From: JAHBXL01 sp964409775
Lineage (GTDB): Bacteria > Planctomycetota > Phycisphaerae > Phycisphaerales > UBA1924
Direction of reading: 5' to 3'
DNA length: 64,000 nucleotides
Assembly (NCBI GenBank): GCA_964409775.1
Contig: CAYPEI010000021.1
Coordinates: 1-64,000, forward strand
Numbering within the stretch: position 1 is the first letter of the stretch; each line of letters starts with the position of its first letter. Position numbers and translations under genes: made by a program. The notes under the pieces are model-generated. The model saw only the letters and a list, made by a program, of their open reading frames with translations. It did not search any database and had not been told where the DNA came from. Shown in pieces: positions 32,880 through 41,507 of the stretch.

Positions 32880-34042
32880 AGCGGCGATCCCGCGGTGGGT
32901 GGCGTGCGGGCCCATTCGTAGAGCGCGATGACCATCAGCACCAGCAGCGTCTGGACGCCGACGAGCGCGGCCTGCCAGCCGTCGAGTTTCGGCAGCGCGA
33001 TCGCCCCGATTCCGGTTACGGCGGTGGCGCCGTAGATCACCACAACCGCGGCACGCTTGCTGAGACCGTGGCGTACAAGCCGGTGCGAGAAGTGCTGGAG
33101 GTCGCCGACAAAGGGAGATCGACCTTGCGAGAGACGGATAAGGGTAACAGAGGTGAAGTCGTACAGCGGCACGGCAAGCACGATGAGCGGCGTCAGCACC
33201 GCCCACATGGGAGCGCCGAGTCCCGCGGCTTCGTGGCCGTCCTCGCCCGTGGACATCCCGGCCCACGTGATGCGTATCGAGAGGAACGCGAGCAGGAAGC
33301 CGATCACCAGCGAGCCGCCATCACCCATGAACACGGATGCGCCGGAGCGTTTGAACGGGAAGTTGAAAACGAGGAAACCCAGGATCGCGCCGACGACCAG
33401 CGCGAGCATTCCCGCGACGAACCACTGTTGCGCGACGAGCGAGATGGCGAGGAGCACCCCGGCACAGATCGCCGCGACGCCACCGGACAGGCCATCCATG
33501 TTGTCCAGGAAGTTGAAGGCGTTGGTGATAACGACGATCCAGATGACGGTCAACCCAACCGACAACGCGAACCCCATCGGATAGTGGTCGAGCAGTTCGA
33601 AGAGGCGAGTATCGGTGTAGGTCACGACGGCGGTCGCGACAATGAGCATCGCCGCGAGTTTGCTGTACGGACCGAGAGGGCGACGATCATCGATCACGCC
33701 GATGATGTGGAGCGCAAGCAGTGCGGCAAGCGCTGCCGCGGCCATGGGAAGACGGGTGATCAGGCCGGGCAGGTGTTCTTTCAACGCGGGGAACTGGGAC
33801 GCCAGCGTGTCGGCAACCCCGGTGGACAGGGCGAGCATGGTTGCCGCGAGGGGAACGGCGACGCCGAGAAAGATGCCGACGCCGCCGGTGTTGGGCACAC
33901 AACGGGCCGCGTCCTTGATCTGCCCTTTCACGCCGCCGCCATCGAGTGCTCTCATGCGGCGTCCGAGCGTGCGAGCCCCCCATGTCGCCGGGAGCGAGAC
34001 GACAAAGCCGACGAGGATGAAGATCGCGGACAGCGAAGTCAT
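32876..34042 (-). CDS. WecA/MraY-like undecaprenyl-phosphate sugar-1-phosphate transferase
   Basis: 388-residue polytopic protein. The conserved catalytic segments of the PNPT family are visible: IGVIDDRRPLGP, NAFNFLDNMDGLSGGVAA, VFMGDGGSLVIGFLLAF and HFSHRLVRHGLSKRAAV. The last, with H.h..R.g, is characteristic of the WecA/TagO branch rather than MraY. The enzyme would transfer a HexNAc-1-phosphate to undecaprenyl phosphate and so start O-antigen or a related polymer. Its coupling to the O-antigen-ligase-like gene fits. The open frame extends to 34141; ATG 34042 is used because it precedes the first membrane helix and has a -10-like TAAACT 7 bases before it. Confidence 0.87.
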   Translation of the reverse strand: MTSLSAIFILVGFVVSLPATWGARTLGRRMRALDGGGVKGQIKDAARCVPNTGGVGIFLGVAVPLAATMLALSTGVADTLASQFPALKEHLPGLITRLPMAAAALAALLALHIIGVIDDRRPLGPYSKLAAMLIVATAVVTYTDTRLFELLDHYPMGFALSVGLTVIWIVVITNAFNFLDNMDGLSGGVAAICAGVLLAISLVAQQWFVAGMLALVVGAILGFLVFNFPFKRSGASVFMGDGGSLVIGFLLAFLSIRITWAGMSTGEDGHEAAGLGAPMWAVLTPLIVLAVPLYDFTSVTLIRLSQGRSPFVGDLQHFSHRLVRHGLSKRAAVVVIYGATAVTGIGAIALPKLDGWQAALVGVQTLLVLMVIALYEWARTPPTAGSPL

Positions 34043-34049
34043 TGCACGG

Positions 34050-34055
34050 AGTTTA
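34050..34055 (-). promoter_or_regulatory. Putative -10 element of a leaderless promoter (WecA-like gene)
   Basis: On the minus strand TAAACT, seven bases (CCGTGCA), then ATG 34042. It lies in the 67-base spacer after the crotonase gene. Confidence 0.45.
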
Positions 34056-34109
34056 GCGGATGGGCGGAGCCAGATGTGCGCTCGAAGCGCAGCGGCCGGG
34101 GAATGACGC

Positions 34110-34844
34110 CTACCGCGTCCAGAGACTCGCGAGGCGTTCACGTTCTTCGATAGATCCGACCAGGGCCAGCGAGGTGATCAGCCCGCGCCCCGCGCGGGTG
34201 GGGTCGGCGGTGCAATCGAGTTCGTTGAGCCAGGACTTCGTGGCCGTCAGGCCGACCGCAGGTTTGGCGGCGAGTTCGGCCGCGATGGTGCGGGCACGGG
34301 GGAGGACATCGGTCGGCGCGACGAGGCACTCGTGGGCAAGGCCGATGCGGCGGGCTTCCTCCCCGGTGATGAGTGAGGGGTCGAGCGCTCGGGCGCGGGC
34401 ATGTGCCGGGCCGACGGCGGGCATGAGGAAAGGCATGCTCACCGCCGGTGAGATGCCGAGTTTGACCACGGGGTAGCCAAGTTTGCAGTCGGCGTGGGTG
34501 ATGACGATGTCGGCGCCGCCGAGGAGCGCACAGCCGCCGGCGATGGCCGCGCCGTGGACGGCGAGGATGACGGGGATGGGCAGTTCGCGGAGGGCGGCGA
34601 TCGCGCCGGAGAGGCCGGAGAGCAGATCGCGCAGGGCATCGGAGTTGTCGCGGCAGAGGGAGAGATCGAAGCCCGAGCAGAAGGCATCACCATCGCCATG
34701 GAGGAGCAGGACTTTGGCGACGGGGTCGGTCGACGCGATCGCGCCATTGAGATCGGCGAGCATCGCTGGAGTGAGAGCGTTCTTCTTCTCGGGCCGTGCG
34801 AGGGTGATGGTCGCGATTTGGGTTTCGAAGGACGAGCGGATCAT
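34110..34844 (-). CDS. Enoyl-CoA hydratase/isomerase family protein, candidate methylglutaconyl-CoA hydratase
   Basis: 244 residues with the crotonase fold: RPEKKNALTPAML, the first oxyanion-hole segment GDGDAFCSGFDLS and the second AVHGAAIAGGCALLGGADIV. Of the two acidic residues used by hydratases, the first position is alanine/glycine-rich here and the second is not obvious (LGYPVVKLGISPAV lacks a clear glutamate), so hydratase chemistry is not assured. The start overlaps the HMG-CoA lyase stop by 4 bases. That pairing suggests leucine or isoprenoid breakdown, where methylglutaconyl-CoA hydratase makes HMG-CoA for the lyase. Specificity is inference. Confidence 0.82.
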   Translation of the reverse strand: MIRSSFETQIATITLARPEKKNALTPAMLADLNGAIASTDPVAKVLLLHGDGDAFCSGFDLSLCRDNSDALRDLLSGLSGAIAALRELPIPVILAVHGAAIAGGCALLGGADIVITHADCKLGYPVVKLGISPAVSMPFLMPAVGPAHARARALDPSLITGEEARRIGLAHECLVAPTDVLPRARTIAAELAAKPAVGLTATKSWLNELDCTADPTRAGRGLITSLALVGSIEERERLASLWTR

Positions 34845-35776
34845 GCCACGCCGCCTGTGCCAGTGCGGTTCGCGGCGGCTCGGGAGGTGGCGACGATCTC
34901 GCGGGCGAAGGCCGCGGCGGCTTCGAGGGCATCGAGGTTGACGCCGGTGGTGAAGCCTGCGCTGTGGATGGTGCGGACCAGCGTTTCGGTGGAGATGTTG
35001 CCGGGGGCACGCTTGCCGGGGGTGCTGGCATAAGGGCAGCCACCGAGACCGGCGACGGAGCCGTCGAAACTGGTGATGCCCAGGTCGAGGGCGGCTTTGA
35101 CGCAGTCGGATGCGCGGCCGAAGGTGTCGTGGAGGTGAAGGGTCGTCAACAGCCCCTGGCGCCCGCGAGTCTCGAGCGCAACCCGCCGGAGCATCGCCGC
35201 AACAGAATCGCGAGTCCCGGCACCGATGGTGTCGCCCAGATCAAGGTCATCGATGCCGAGGTCGATCAACTGCCGAGCGACTTGCGCAACTGCGTCCGGG
35301 GCGATCGGACCCTCGAACGGGCACGCGATCACGCAGGAAATGTAGCCGCGGATCTGGAGCCCCACGCGCCGGGCGATCTCGACGACCGGCCGGAACCGTT
35401 CAAGCGTCTCGGCGATGGTCGCATTCGTGTTCTTTCGTGCGAATGTCTCGCTGGCCGCGGTAAAAACACTCACCTTCGAGATCAGCCTCCGTCCAGCGCG
35501 GGCGTTCACATCGAGCGCGCTCTGCACGCCCTTTTCGTTGGGCACGAGTGCGGAGTACTCAACACTGGCGGGCTTGAGTGCTGCGAACACATCCTGGGCA
35601 TCGCCCAGTTGCGGCACCCACTTTGCGCTCACGAAGCTGCTCACCTCGATCTCGTCGACGCCGGTTGCGGAGAGGAGTTCGACGAGGCGGACTTTGTCGG
35701 AGGTGGCGATGATCCCGGGCTCGTTCTGCAGGCCGTCGCGTGGAGAAACATCGGTGATCCGAACGCGAGTCGTCAC
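34841..35776 (-). CDS. Hydroxymethylglutaryl-CoA lyase
   Basis: 311-residue TIM-barrel HMGL-like enzyme that splits HMG-CoA to acetyl-CoA and acetoacetate. It opens with RITDVSPRDGLQNEP (metal and catalytic Asp/Arg), then SSFVSAKWVPQLGDA, GYISCVIACPFEG, LGDTIGAGT, LHLHDTFGRA (His-x-His metal ligands) and VAGLGGCPYASTPGKRAPGN, whose cysteine loop is the HMG-CoA lyase signature. Related 2-isopropylmalate or homocitrate synthases lack this loop. GTG 35776 overlaps the argJ stop (GTGA); the extended frame upstream is not family-like. It lies between argJ and a crotonase in a tightly coupled trio. Confidence 0.88.
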   Translation of the reverse strand: MTTRVRITDVSPRDGLQNEPGIIATSDKVRLVELLSATGVDEIEVSSFVSAKWVPQLGDAQDVFAALKPASVEYSALVPNEKGVQSALDVNARAGRRLISKVSVFTAASETFARKNTNATIAETLERFRPVVEIARRVGLQIRGYISCVIACPFEGPIAPDAVAQVARQLIDLGIDDLDLGDTIGAGTRDSVAAMLRRVALETRGRQGLLTTLHLHDTFGRASDCVKAALDLGITSFDGSVAGLGGCPYASTPGKRAPGNISTETLVRTIHSAGFTTGVNLDALEAAAAFAREIVATSRAAANRTGTGGVA

Positions 35777-37089
35777 GTCGTGTAGTCCGCATTGATCCGC
35801 ACGTACTCGGCACTGAGATCGCAGCCCAGCATCCAGGCGTGGCCGTCGCCCTCGCCCACCGTCAGTTCGCACATCACCGGGTCCGCGTTCATCGCCGCGG
35901 CCAGGCGCGGATCGCCCTTACCGATGGCGGTCGGCACGCCTGCCTTGTAGACCTCGACGCCCCCGATGATGAGCGAGGCCTCGGAGGGATCAAAGCGGAT
36001 GCCAGCGTTGCCCGCGGCGGTGACGATGCGGCCCCAGTTGGGGTCGCGGCCGTGGATGGCGCACTTCACAAGCGGCGAATCCACGACGGCACGGGCCATG
36101 GCCGCTGCATCCTCGGTGCTTCGAGCGCCGCGAACCTCGACGCGGAACAGCCGCGTCGCGCCTTCGCCGTCACGGACGACCTTCGTGGCCAGTTCCTGGC
36201 AGACGCTGGTGAGCGCGGCCTGAAAACCGTGGAACTCGGGGTCCTCGCGGTGGAACGGTCCGACAGGGGCAGCGCCGCTGGCCAGCACCAGCACGGTGTC
36301 GGAGCAAGAGGGGTGAGCATCGACGCTGACGCGGTTAAAACTCTCGCGGCAGGCGTGTTCGAGTGCCAGTTGCATGCAGGCGCGGTTCACACAGGCATCG
36401 GTGGTGATGAACGCGAGCATGGTGCCGTGGGGCGAGCCGCCGGTGTCCGCGGCGCTGTCGAGCCTCGGCGCGATCATCCCGGAGCCCTTGGCGATCGCGC
36501 CGATGTGGACGGAGTGGCCGCGGATCTCGATCTCGCGATGGGCCTGCTTGGGTACGAGGTCGGTGGTCATGATGGCGTGCGAGGCGGCGGCATCGGCCTC
36601 GTGGCCGCGGGCCAGTGAGTTCACGAGTCCGGGGAGTGCCGACTCGATCTTGCCGACCGGCAGACGATGGCCGATGACGCCCGTAGACGAGGGCAGGACT
36701 TCGTCGGGCTGACAGCCGATGAGTTGGGAAGCCATGCGCATCGTGAGCCGGGCATCCTGCACACCGGGTTCGCCTGTCGCCGCGTTGGAGCAACCGGCAT
36801 TGATCAGCACGGCCCGGAGCGGCTGCGCCCGGCCTGAGAGGTAGCCGGATCGCCACGCCCGGCCGACTTCCACAGGCGCCCCGACGACCGCGTTCTGCGT
36901 GAACACCGCCGCCGAGCCCAGACGCGACTCGATGGTTGAGCCATGCCCCTTGAGCGGGAGCGGCGTCACGGCGTCGCAGACGATGAGCGCGAGGTCGGGC
37001 TTGCCCGAGGGCTTGATGCCGGCGGTGGTCGCGGCGGCGCGGAATCCAAGCGGGCGGGTGATCGACAATGCTTGACTCCAGGTTTGCAC
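35773..37089 (-). CDS. argJ: Bifunctional glutamate N-acetyltransferase / ornithine acetyltransferase ArgJ
   Basis: 438 residues from GTG 37089. ArgJ moves the acetyl group from N-acetylornithine to glutamate and so runs the cyclic arginine pathway. It is made as a precursor that cleaves itself before a threonine; that site appears as HGTMLAFITTDACVN (Thr follows Gly rather than the usual Ala). AVLINAGCSNAATG, VLPSSTGVIGHRLPVGKI, IGAIAKGSGMIAP and the end GRDPNWGRIVTAAGNAG are canonical. The frame runs to a TTG at 37152 that would overlap lptD; GTG 37089 leaves a 52-base gap and a normal N-terminus (LGFRAAATTAGIK). The lyase gene is coupled downstream. Confidence 0.93.
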   Translation of the reverse strand: MQTWSQALSITRPLGFRAAATTAGIKPSGKPDLALIVCDAVTPLPLKGHGSTIESRLGSAAVFTQNAVVGAPVEVGRAWRSGYLSGRAQPLRAVLINAGCSNAATGEPGVQDARLTMRMASQLIGCQPDEVLPSSTGVIGHRLPVGKIESALPGLVNSLARGHEADAAASHAIMTTDLVPKQAHREIEIRGHSVHIGAIAKGSGMIAPRLDSAADTGGSPHGTMLAFITTDACVNRACMQLALEHACRESFNRVSVDAHPSCSDTVLVLASGAAPVGPFHREDPEFHGFQAALTSVCQELATKVVRDGEGATRLFRVEVRGARSTEDAAAMARAVVDSPLVKCAIHGRDPNWGRIVTAAGNAGIRFDPSEASLIIGGVEVYKAGVPTAIGKGDPRLAAAMNADPVMCELTVGEGDGHAWMLGCDLSAEYVRINADYTT

Positions 37090-37141
37090 ACGTGCCGAGG
37101 CTGCGGGCAACAGTATCCGGGACTGCCCGGCGGCGAAATGA

Positions 37142-40100
37142 TCAGCGTCCAAGGCCGCGGAGGCGGTCGAGTTGATCCTGACGGACGCCCTGCGGCTCGA
37201 GGACGATGCCGAAGCCGGTTTCGTCGGCGATGTTGTCGTAACTCAGAGACACGCCGATCGTCATCTCGGGGCCGCGGCGCCGGATGGTGGTGTTCACCCG
37301 CTGGAAGTCGTTCTGGTCGGTGTCGTAGGTCGCGCCGAAGGTGATGTTGTAGCGGCGGGTGAGGGCGTAGGAGACGCCGAAGTCGAGGTAGGTCGTATCG
37401 AGGGCGTTGATGTACCGGACTTCGGCGAAGGAGGCGAAGTCGGGCGAGTGTTGCACGAGGCCTCCGGCCGTCGTGCGGGCCGGCTGCCGGTCGTCGAAGT
37501 CGTAGATGGTGCTTGCCGAAATCGCGACAGCGTCGGTGACCTGCCAGGTGCCTTCCGCCAAGCCGAAGTCACCGAGAAGCGAGTATTCGGGCCGGTAGTC
37601 GAAGAATCGACCGATCGGCGATTCGCGGTCGGCATCGGCGGTGCTGGAGACGTAGTCGGTGCGGATGGTGAGAAAATCGACGCTGCGCCAGCGCCCGGGG
37701 CCGCCGCGCTGGGTCTGCCAGGTCTGGGTGAGGCCGGCGCGCATGGTCGCACCGGTCGCGAGTGACTCGACCTCGTCGTCGTAGATGGGTACGTCGTTCT
37801 GCGAGAGGTTCGCGCCGGCATACCAGACGGTGACGTTGGGCTCGATGATGTGGCGAGTCCGGTGCAGGTCGAACGTCTCGGACTCGACCGAGTCATCGAT
37901 GCGTGTGATCTGCGTGGACACGCGAAGCCCCGTGGCGTACCACGCGCGGTACGCGTCCTGCTCGGTGTCGCCGGAGAACTCATCGAACGTCTCGTCGTAT
38001 CCCGTCAGCCTGCCGACGACGAACGGGTTGACCTTGAACGGTTCAAAGTCGAACGTGCCGGTGAACTCGTGCCGCGTGTCGAAGCGGAGCACATCCGACT
38101 CGTGCAGCCCGCGTGCGCGGAGCCTGTCGGCGATGGACTGGTTGGGCGCGAGGCCGAACGCGGCCCGCGACCTGCCCAGCGTGTCGAAGCCGAGTTCGGA
38201 CGCTGTCGGCTCGGTGAAGTTCAACTGCATCCGTGTTGCGCGGAAGTCGGATGAGTAGGTGAGCCATCCGGGCGCGTTGCCGGAGAAGATGTCATCGGCG
38301 AGGCGGGTGTACCGCAGTTCGGGCAGTTTGTCGGTGTTGTATCCCAGGCTCTGCAGCAGATACTGGTTGGGCGTGAAGTCGATGTGCTCGCCCTTGGCCA
38401 GCGCCGAGAGCATGGTGTTGTCCTCGCGCCGGCGGAGGAACGCCGCGTTAGTGAACTCGCGTCCGGCCGCACCGTAGTCGCGGAAGAACGCGTCGACGAA
38501 TGTCTCATCGGAGATCGTTCCGCCCTCGAGTTGGATGGACCAGAAGTCGTCCAACTTCTGGAGGTGCTCGGCCAGAACGATGCCGCGGAACTCGTGATCG
38601 AAGCCCTTCTTCGCACCGCTGGACAGCGAGTCGCGACCGAAGTCGATCGGCAGCGTGTAGGCGAGGAACCGGCCCTTGGCGTCGTTGTTTTCCCAATCGC
38701 CGTCCGCACCGATCGCGGGCCCGCGGTCGAAGTACTCGTCGAGCAGCAGGTTGAGATTGACGCCGTCGGGGGGTCTAGTGCCGGTGACTCCGAACCAGTC
38801 CCACGCGGACTTGATCGCGGTGCCGGACCCCGATGAGTTCTCGAGGCGTATGTCCTTGAGCGGGAAGTTCTCGAGTTCGCCACGGAACCGCGGATACCAG
38901 AAGAGCGGAACCCCGCCCGCCTGGATGGTCACACCCTTCGCATCGAAGCGGGTGGAAGTCTCTTCGCCGCCCGGCCCGGCCGCACCGCCCGTTCCTGCGC
39001 CGGCGGCCCGGGGAACAGTCTGTTGCGTGATGGTGACACTCTTCGAGCCGATCTGCAGGATTGGGTCAAAGAACGACGTGGTGGTCAGGCGGGCCTTTCG
39101 GGTCTCCCACTGCTGGGCGGACTGCTGGCGAATCTCGGCAGCGCGGACGTAGATCGGGATGCCGCGGCGGGACTCGTAGGTGCTGAACACCGCGTCCACC
39201 ATGGTGGCGCGGTTGGCCTGCACGTCGTAGTAGACACGCGGGCCGCGCACGGTGTAGGTGCCGTCGGAGGCCACGACGTCGCCCTCGAGGTAGATCCCTT
39301 TCACCGAGCCGACGTCGAAGCGGAACAGATCGGTCAGCGGCCCCGGCTCAAGGAAGACAACGGCACGCTGGGCACTGATCTGCAGCGTCCGGTTGCGAGA
39401 GATCTGCTGATATTGAAGCAGGACGCCGCCGGACATCATGATCGTCGAGTCCTGCTCGTTTTCGCCCGCGGCGACGCGTACCGCCTCGCCGTCGTCAGGG
39501 CCCGCGCCCGGCTCGGGCTGAAGGCGATTGGTGCCCACCGCGAAGGTGATGACGCCCTCTTTGCCGAAGATCGGGTCCTGCCGGTCGGGCTCGACGTCCG
39601 ACGGCTCAGGGCCTGCGCCGAGCAGAGGGGAGTCCGGCTCGAACGGACGGTCGACGCCGGGTCGGCGTGGACCGGTCGCGGCGGCTCTGTGGCCGCGGCC
39701 GGTAGGGGTGAAACCGGCCTGCTCCCTCAAATACTCGGCGAAACGGCGCTCGCCCTCGCGGACGAAGTTCGCGTCATTGCCATCGGGCCTTCCCTTGAGC
39801 AGGGAGTCGAAGCGGACCTCGAGTTCGCCCTGCAAGAGGCCGGTCACCAGCAGGCGGTCGCCCGATTGGGCGAAGCCGGCTTCGGCGCCGGGGTCTGAGA
39901 CGCGATCGAAGTAGATGGCGATCTGACGGATGGGAGCCCGGTCGGCATCGCCCTGGGTGAGTTGCTCGATCCAGACCACGGCTTGGGCTGCGTTGAAGCG
40001 GTAAATTCCGATTTCTGCGCGCACATCCCCCTGAATGAGGAGTCTCTGGACCGGGTTTTCCCGACCGCCTCCGTCTGACCAGACCCAGGTCTTGGCTCCG

Positions 40101-40333
40101 CCAAGGTCGACGTTTGCAATCTGGACTGCTCCGGGCACGAGCATGTCGGCGAAGTCGCGGCCGTTGATCTGGAGGGGATCGCGGGGTGGCTGGCGGCCTT
40201 GGGAGAGCGCGGCGGGTGCGCGGCCGGGGGGGGGTTGCTCGGTCTGACCGACAGCGTGGCCGCAGATCACAAGCAGCGACGCGGCGCAAGGGCGCAAGTA
40301 CGTGCGGCGATGAGGCTTGAACAGATCGGGCAT
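37142..40333 (-). CDS. lptD: LPS-assembly outer membrane protein LptD (OstA/Imp family)
   Basis: 1063 residues. A signal peptide (YLRPCAASLLVICGHAVGQ) is followed by an OstA-type beta-jellyroll region (for example YLEGDVVASDGTYTVRGPRV and FDAKGVTIQAGGVPLFWYPR) and a long C-terminal beta-barrel of alternating strands (for example YALTRRYNITFGATYDTDQ). LptD inserts lipopolysaccharide into the outer leaflet of the outer membrane. It is larger than the E. coli protein (784) and has Gly/Pro-rich insertions around residues 175-240. A run of nine G:C pairs (40226-40234) encodes part of a Pro stretch just after the signal peptide. ATG 40333 is chosen before the signal sequence. No lptE-like gene is adjacent. 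The sulfotransferase gene is divergent. Confidence 0.83.
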   Translation of the reverse strand: MPDLFKPHRRTYLRPCAASLLVICGHAVGQTEQPPPGRAPAALSQGRQPPRDPLQINGRDFADMLVPGAVQIANVDLGGAKTWVWSDGGGRENPVQRLLIQGDVRAEIGIYRFNAAQAVVWIEQLTQGDADRAPIRQIAIYFDRVSDPGAEAGFAQSGDRLLVTGLLQGELEVRFDSLLKGRPDGNDANFVREGERRFAEYLREQAGFTPTGRGHRAAATGPRRPGVDRPFEPDSPLLGAGPEPSDVEPDRQDPIFGKEGVITFAVGTNRLQPEPGAGPDDGEAVRVAAGENEQDSTIMMSGGVLLQYQQISRNRTLQISAQRAVVFLEPGPLTDLFRFDVGSVKGIYLEGDVVASDGTYTVRGPRVYYDVQANRATMVDAVFSTYESRRGIPIYVRAAEIRQQSAQQWETRKARLTTTSFFDPILQIGSKSVTITQQTVPRAAGAGTGGAAGPGGEETSTRFDAKGVTIQAGGVPLFWYPRFRGELENFPLKDIRLENSSGSGTAIKSAWDWFGVTGTRPPDGVNLNLLLDEYFDRGPAIGADGDWENNDAKGRFLAYTLPIDFGRDSLSSGAKKGFDHEFRGIVLAEHLQKLDDFWSIQLEGGTISDETFVDAFFRDYGAAGREFTNAAFLRRREDNTMLSALAKGEHIDFTPNQYLLQSLGYNTDKLPELRYTRLADDIFSGNAPGWLTYSSDFRATRMQLNFTEPTASELGFDTLGRSRAAFGLAPNQSIADRLRARGLHESDVLRFDTRHEFTGTFDFEPFKVNPFVVGRLTGYDETFDEFSGDTEQDAYRAWYATGLRVSTQITRIDDSVESETFDLHRTRHIIEPNVTVWYAGANLSQNDVPIYDDEVESLATGATMRAGLTQTWQTQRGGPGRWRSVDFLTIRTDYVSSTADADRESPIGRFFDYRPEYSLLGDFGLAEGTWQVTDAVAISASTIYDFDDRQPARTTAGGLVQHSPDFASFAEVRYINALDTTYLDFGVSYALTRRYNITFGATYDTDQNDFQRVNTTIRRRGPEMTIGVSLSYDNIADETGFGIVLEPQGVRQDQLDRLRGLGR
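40226..40234 (-). repeat. Nine-base homopolymer (poly-C on the coding strand) in the 5' part of lptD
   Basis: It encodes the Pro run after the signal peptide (TEQPPPGR). A one-base slip would truncate LptD after about 40 residues. Confidence 0.6.
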
Positions 40334-40454
40334 CGTGCTTCCTGCAGGCGGTCGCGGCAGCGCCGCGGTGCGAGTCATTCGATGGGTGTTGTACCAGATT
40401 CGCGTGCGTCCCGCAGGGTACAGGGTCCGGACAGGTGTATCCGATGGAAGGGGT

Positions 40455-41507
40455 ATGAATCCAACCCAGAAGTACGCCGTTCAGCCGGGCGGCGCCGGCG
40501 GCACCCGGGGACTGAGGTACGTGGTGTTCGCTCAGGCCAAGTCGGGCACGACGTGGCTGCAGCGGCTGCTCAGCGCCCACCCCCAGGTGCATTGCGCGGA
40601 GTCGAGGCTGGTGGGCGACTTCTACCTTGGGGACAATCCGACCGGGCCGGCGATCACGGTGGAGAAGTTCGTCATGGGCATGCTGCGGCACTATCACGTG
40701 CCCGACGCGGCCCGCCCGGGCAGCGGGGAGTCTTTTCCGCGGGCGATGCTGTTCAACATCATCGACGCCATCGCCCACACCACGATCCGCTACTCGGGCA
40801 AGCCGATCTACGGCGAGAAGTTGACGCCGTACCCACGGACCGCCGCGGCGTGCGTTCGCACGCTGCACGAGTACAACCCGGGGATGTGCTTTGTGCACCT
40901 GATCCGCGACGGGCGGGACGTGATCGTGTCGGGCTACTCGCACTGGGCGAACATCCGGATCAATGCGGCGAAGGCGGCGGGCAAGCATGAGGAAGGCGCG
41001 AGACTGCAGGCAGATCTGGATGCGAGGCGCATCCCGGACAAGATCGTTGACGATGCAACGGCGAACTGGGTTGAGAACGTCTCCGCGGGCCTCGAAGGCG
41101 AAGGGGCCTTCTCCCGATCGGTGCGGCTGATGTACGAGCACCTCATCGAGTCGCCGATGGAGCACTTCCGGTCGCTCTTTGAGTCGATCGGGGCCGAGAG
41201 CGACCTGCCGACGGTTGAGCGGGCCGTCGAAGCGGCGAGTTTCCGGGCATTGTCGGGCGGAAGGTCGAGCGGCGAGGAAGACCGCGGGAGTTTCTTCCGC
41301 AAGGGTGTCGCCGGCGACTGGCGGACGTGGCTGACGGCCGAGCAGGTGCAGAGATTCGAGCAGCAGGCAGGATCGCTGCTGGGTCGACTCGGCTACGAGC
41401 GGGCAGGGTCGATCAAGACCCGTCCGGCCGCGGCGATAGACTTCCCGCGTGTCCAAACCGCTTCCCGCCAGTCTGGGTTCGCTGGAACAGGCCCGCGCAG
41501 CGCTTGA
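40455..41507 (+). CDS. PAPS-dependent sulfotransferase
   Basis: 350 residues. The 5'-phosphosulfate loop is YVVFAQAKSGTTWLQRLLSA at the N-terminus and the 3'-phosphate-binding segment is VHLIRDGRDVIVSGYSHW. Together they define the sulfotransferase fold that moves sulfate from PAPS to a hydroxyl or amine. Planctomycetes carry many such genes, and the substrate is often a surface polysaccharide. The position between lptD and gmhA makes a cell-surface glycan or lipid head group a reasonable guess. The start ATG 40455 has GGAAGGGG just upstream; the longer frame to 40317 is not conserved-looking. The 3' end overlaps gmhA by 59 bases in another frame and contains the gmhA promoter candidate. Confidence 0.85.
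   Translation: MNPTQKYAVQPGGAGGTRGLRYVVFAQAKSGTTWLQRLLSAHPQVHCAESRLVGDFYLGDNPTGPAITVEKFVMGMLRHYHVPDAARPGSGESFPRAMLFNIIDAIAHTTIRYSGKPIYGEKLTPYPRTAAACVRTLHEYNPGMCFVHLIRDGRDVIVSGYSHWANIRINAAKAAGKHEEGARLQADLDARRIPDKIVDDATANWVENVSAGLEGEGAFSRSVRLMYEHLIESPMEHFRSLFESIGAESDLPTVERAVEAASFRALSGGRSSGEEDRGSFFRKGVAGDWRTWLTAEQVQRFEQQAGSLLGRLGYERAGSIKTRPAAAIDFPRVQTASRQSGFAGTGPRSA
41437..41442 (+). promoter_or_regulatory. Putative -10 element of a leaderless gmhA promoter, inside the sulfotransferase gene
   Basis: TAGACT, six bases (TCCCGC), GTG 41449. No Shine-Dalgarno precedes the GTG. Confidence 0.45.

Noticed and set aside
37089..37152. Longer argJ start at TTG 37152
   Set aside because: It would overlap lptD by 11 bases and add residues unlike ArgJ N-termini; GTG 37089 gives the normal start.
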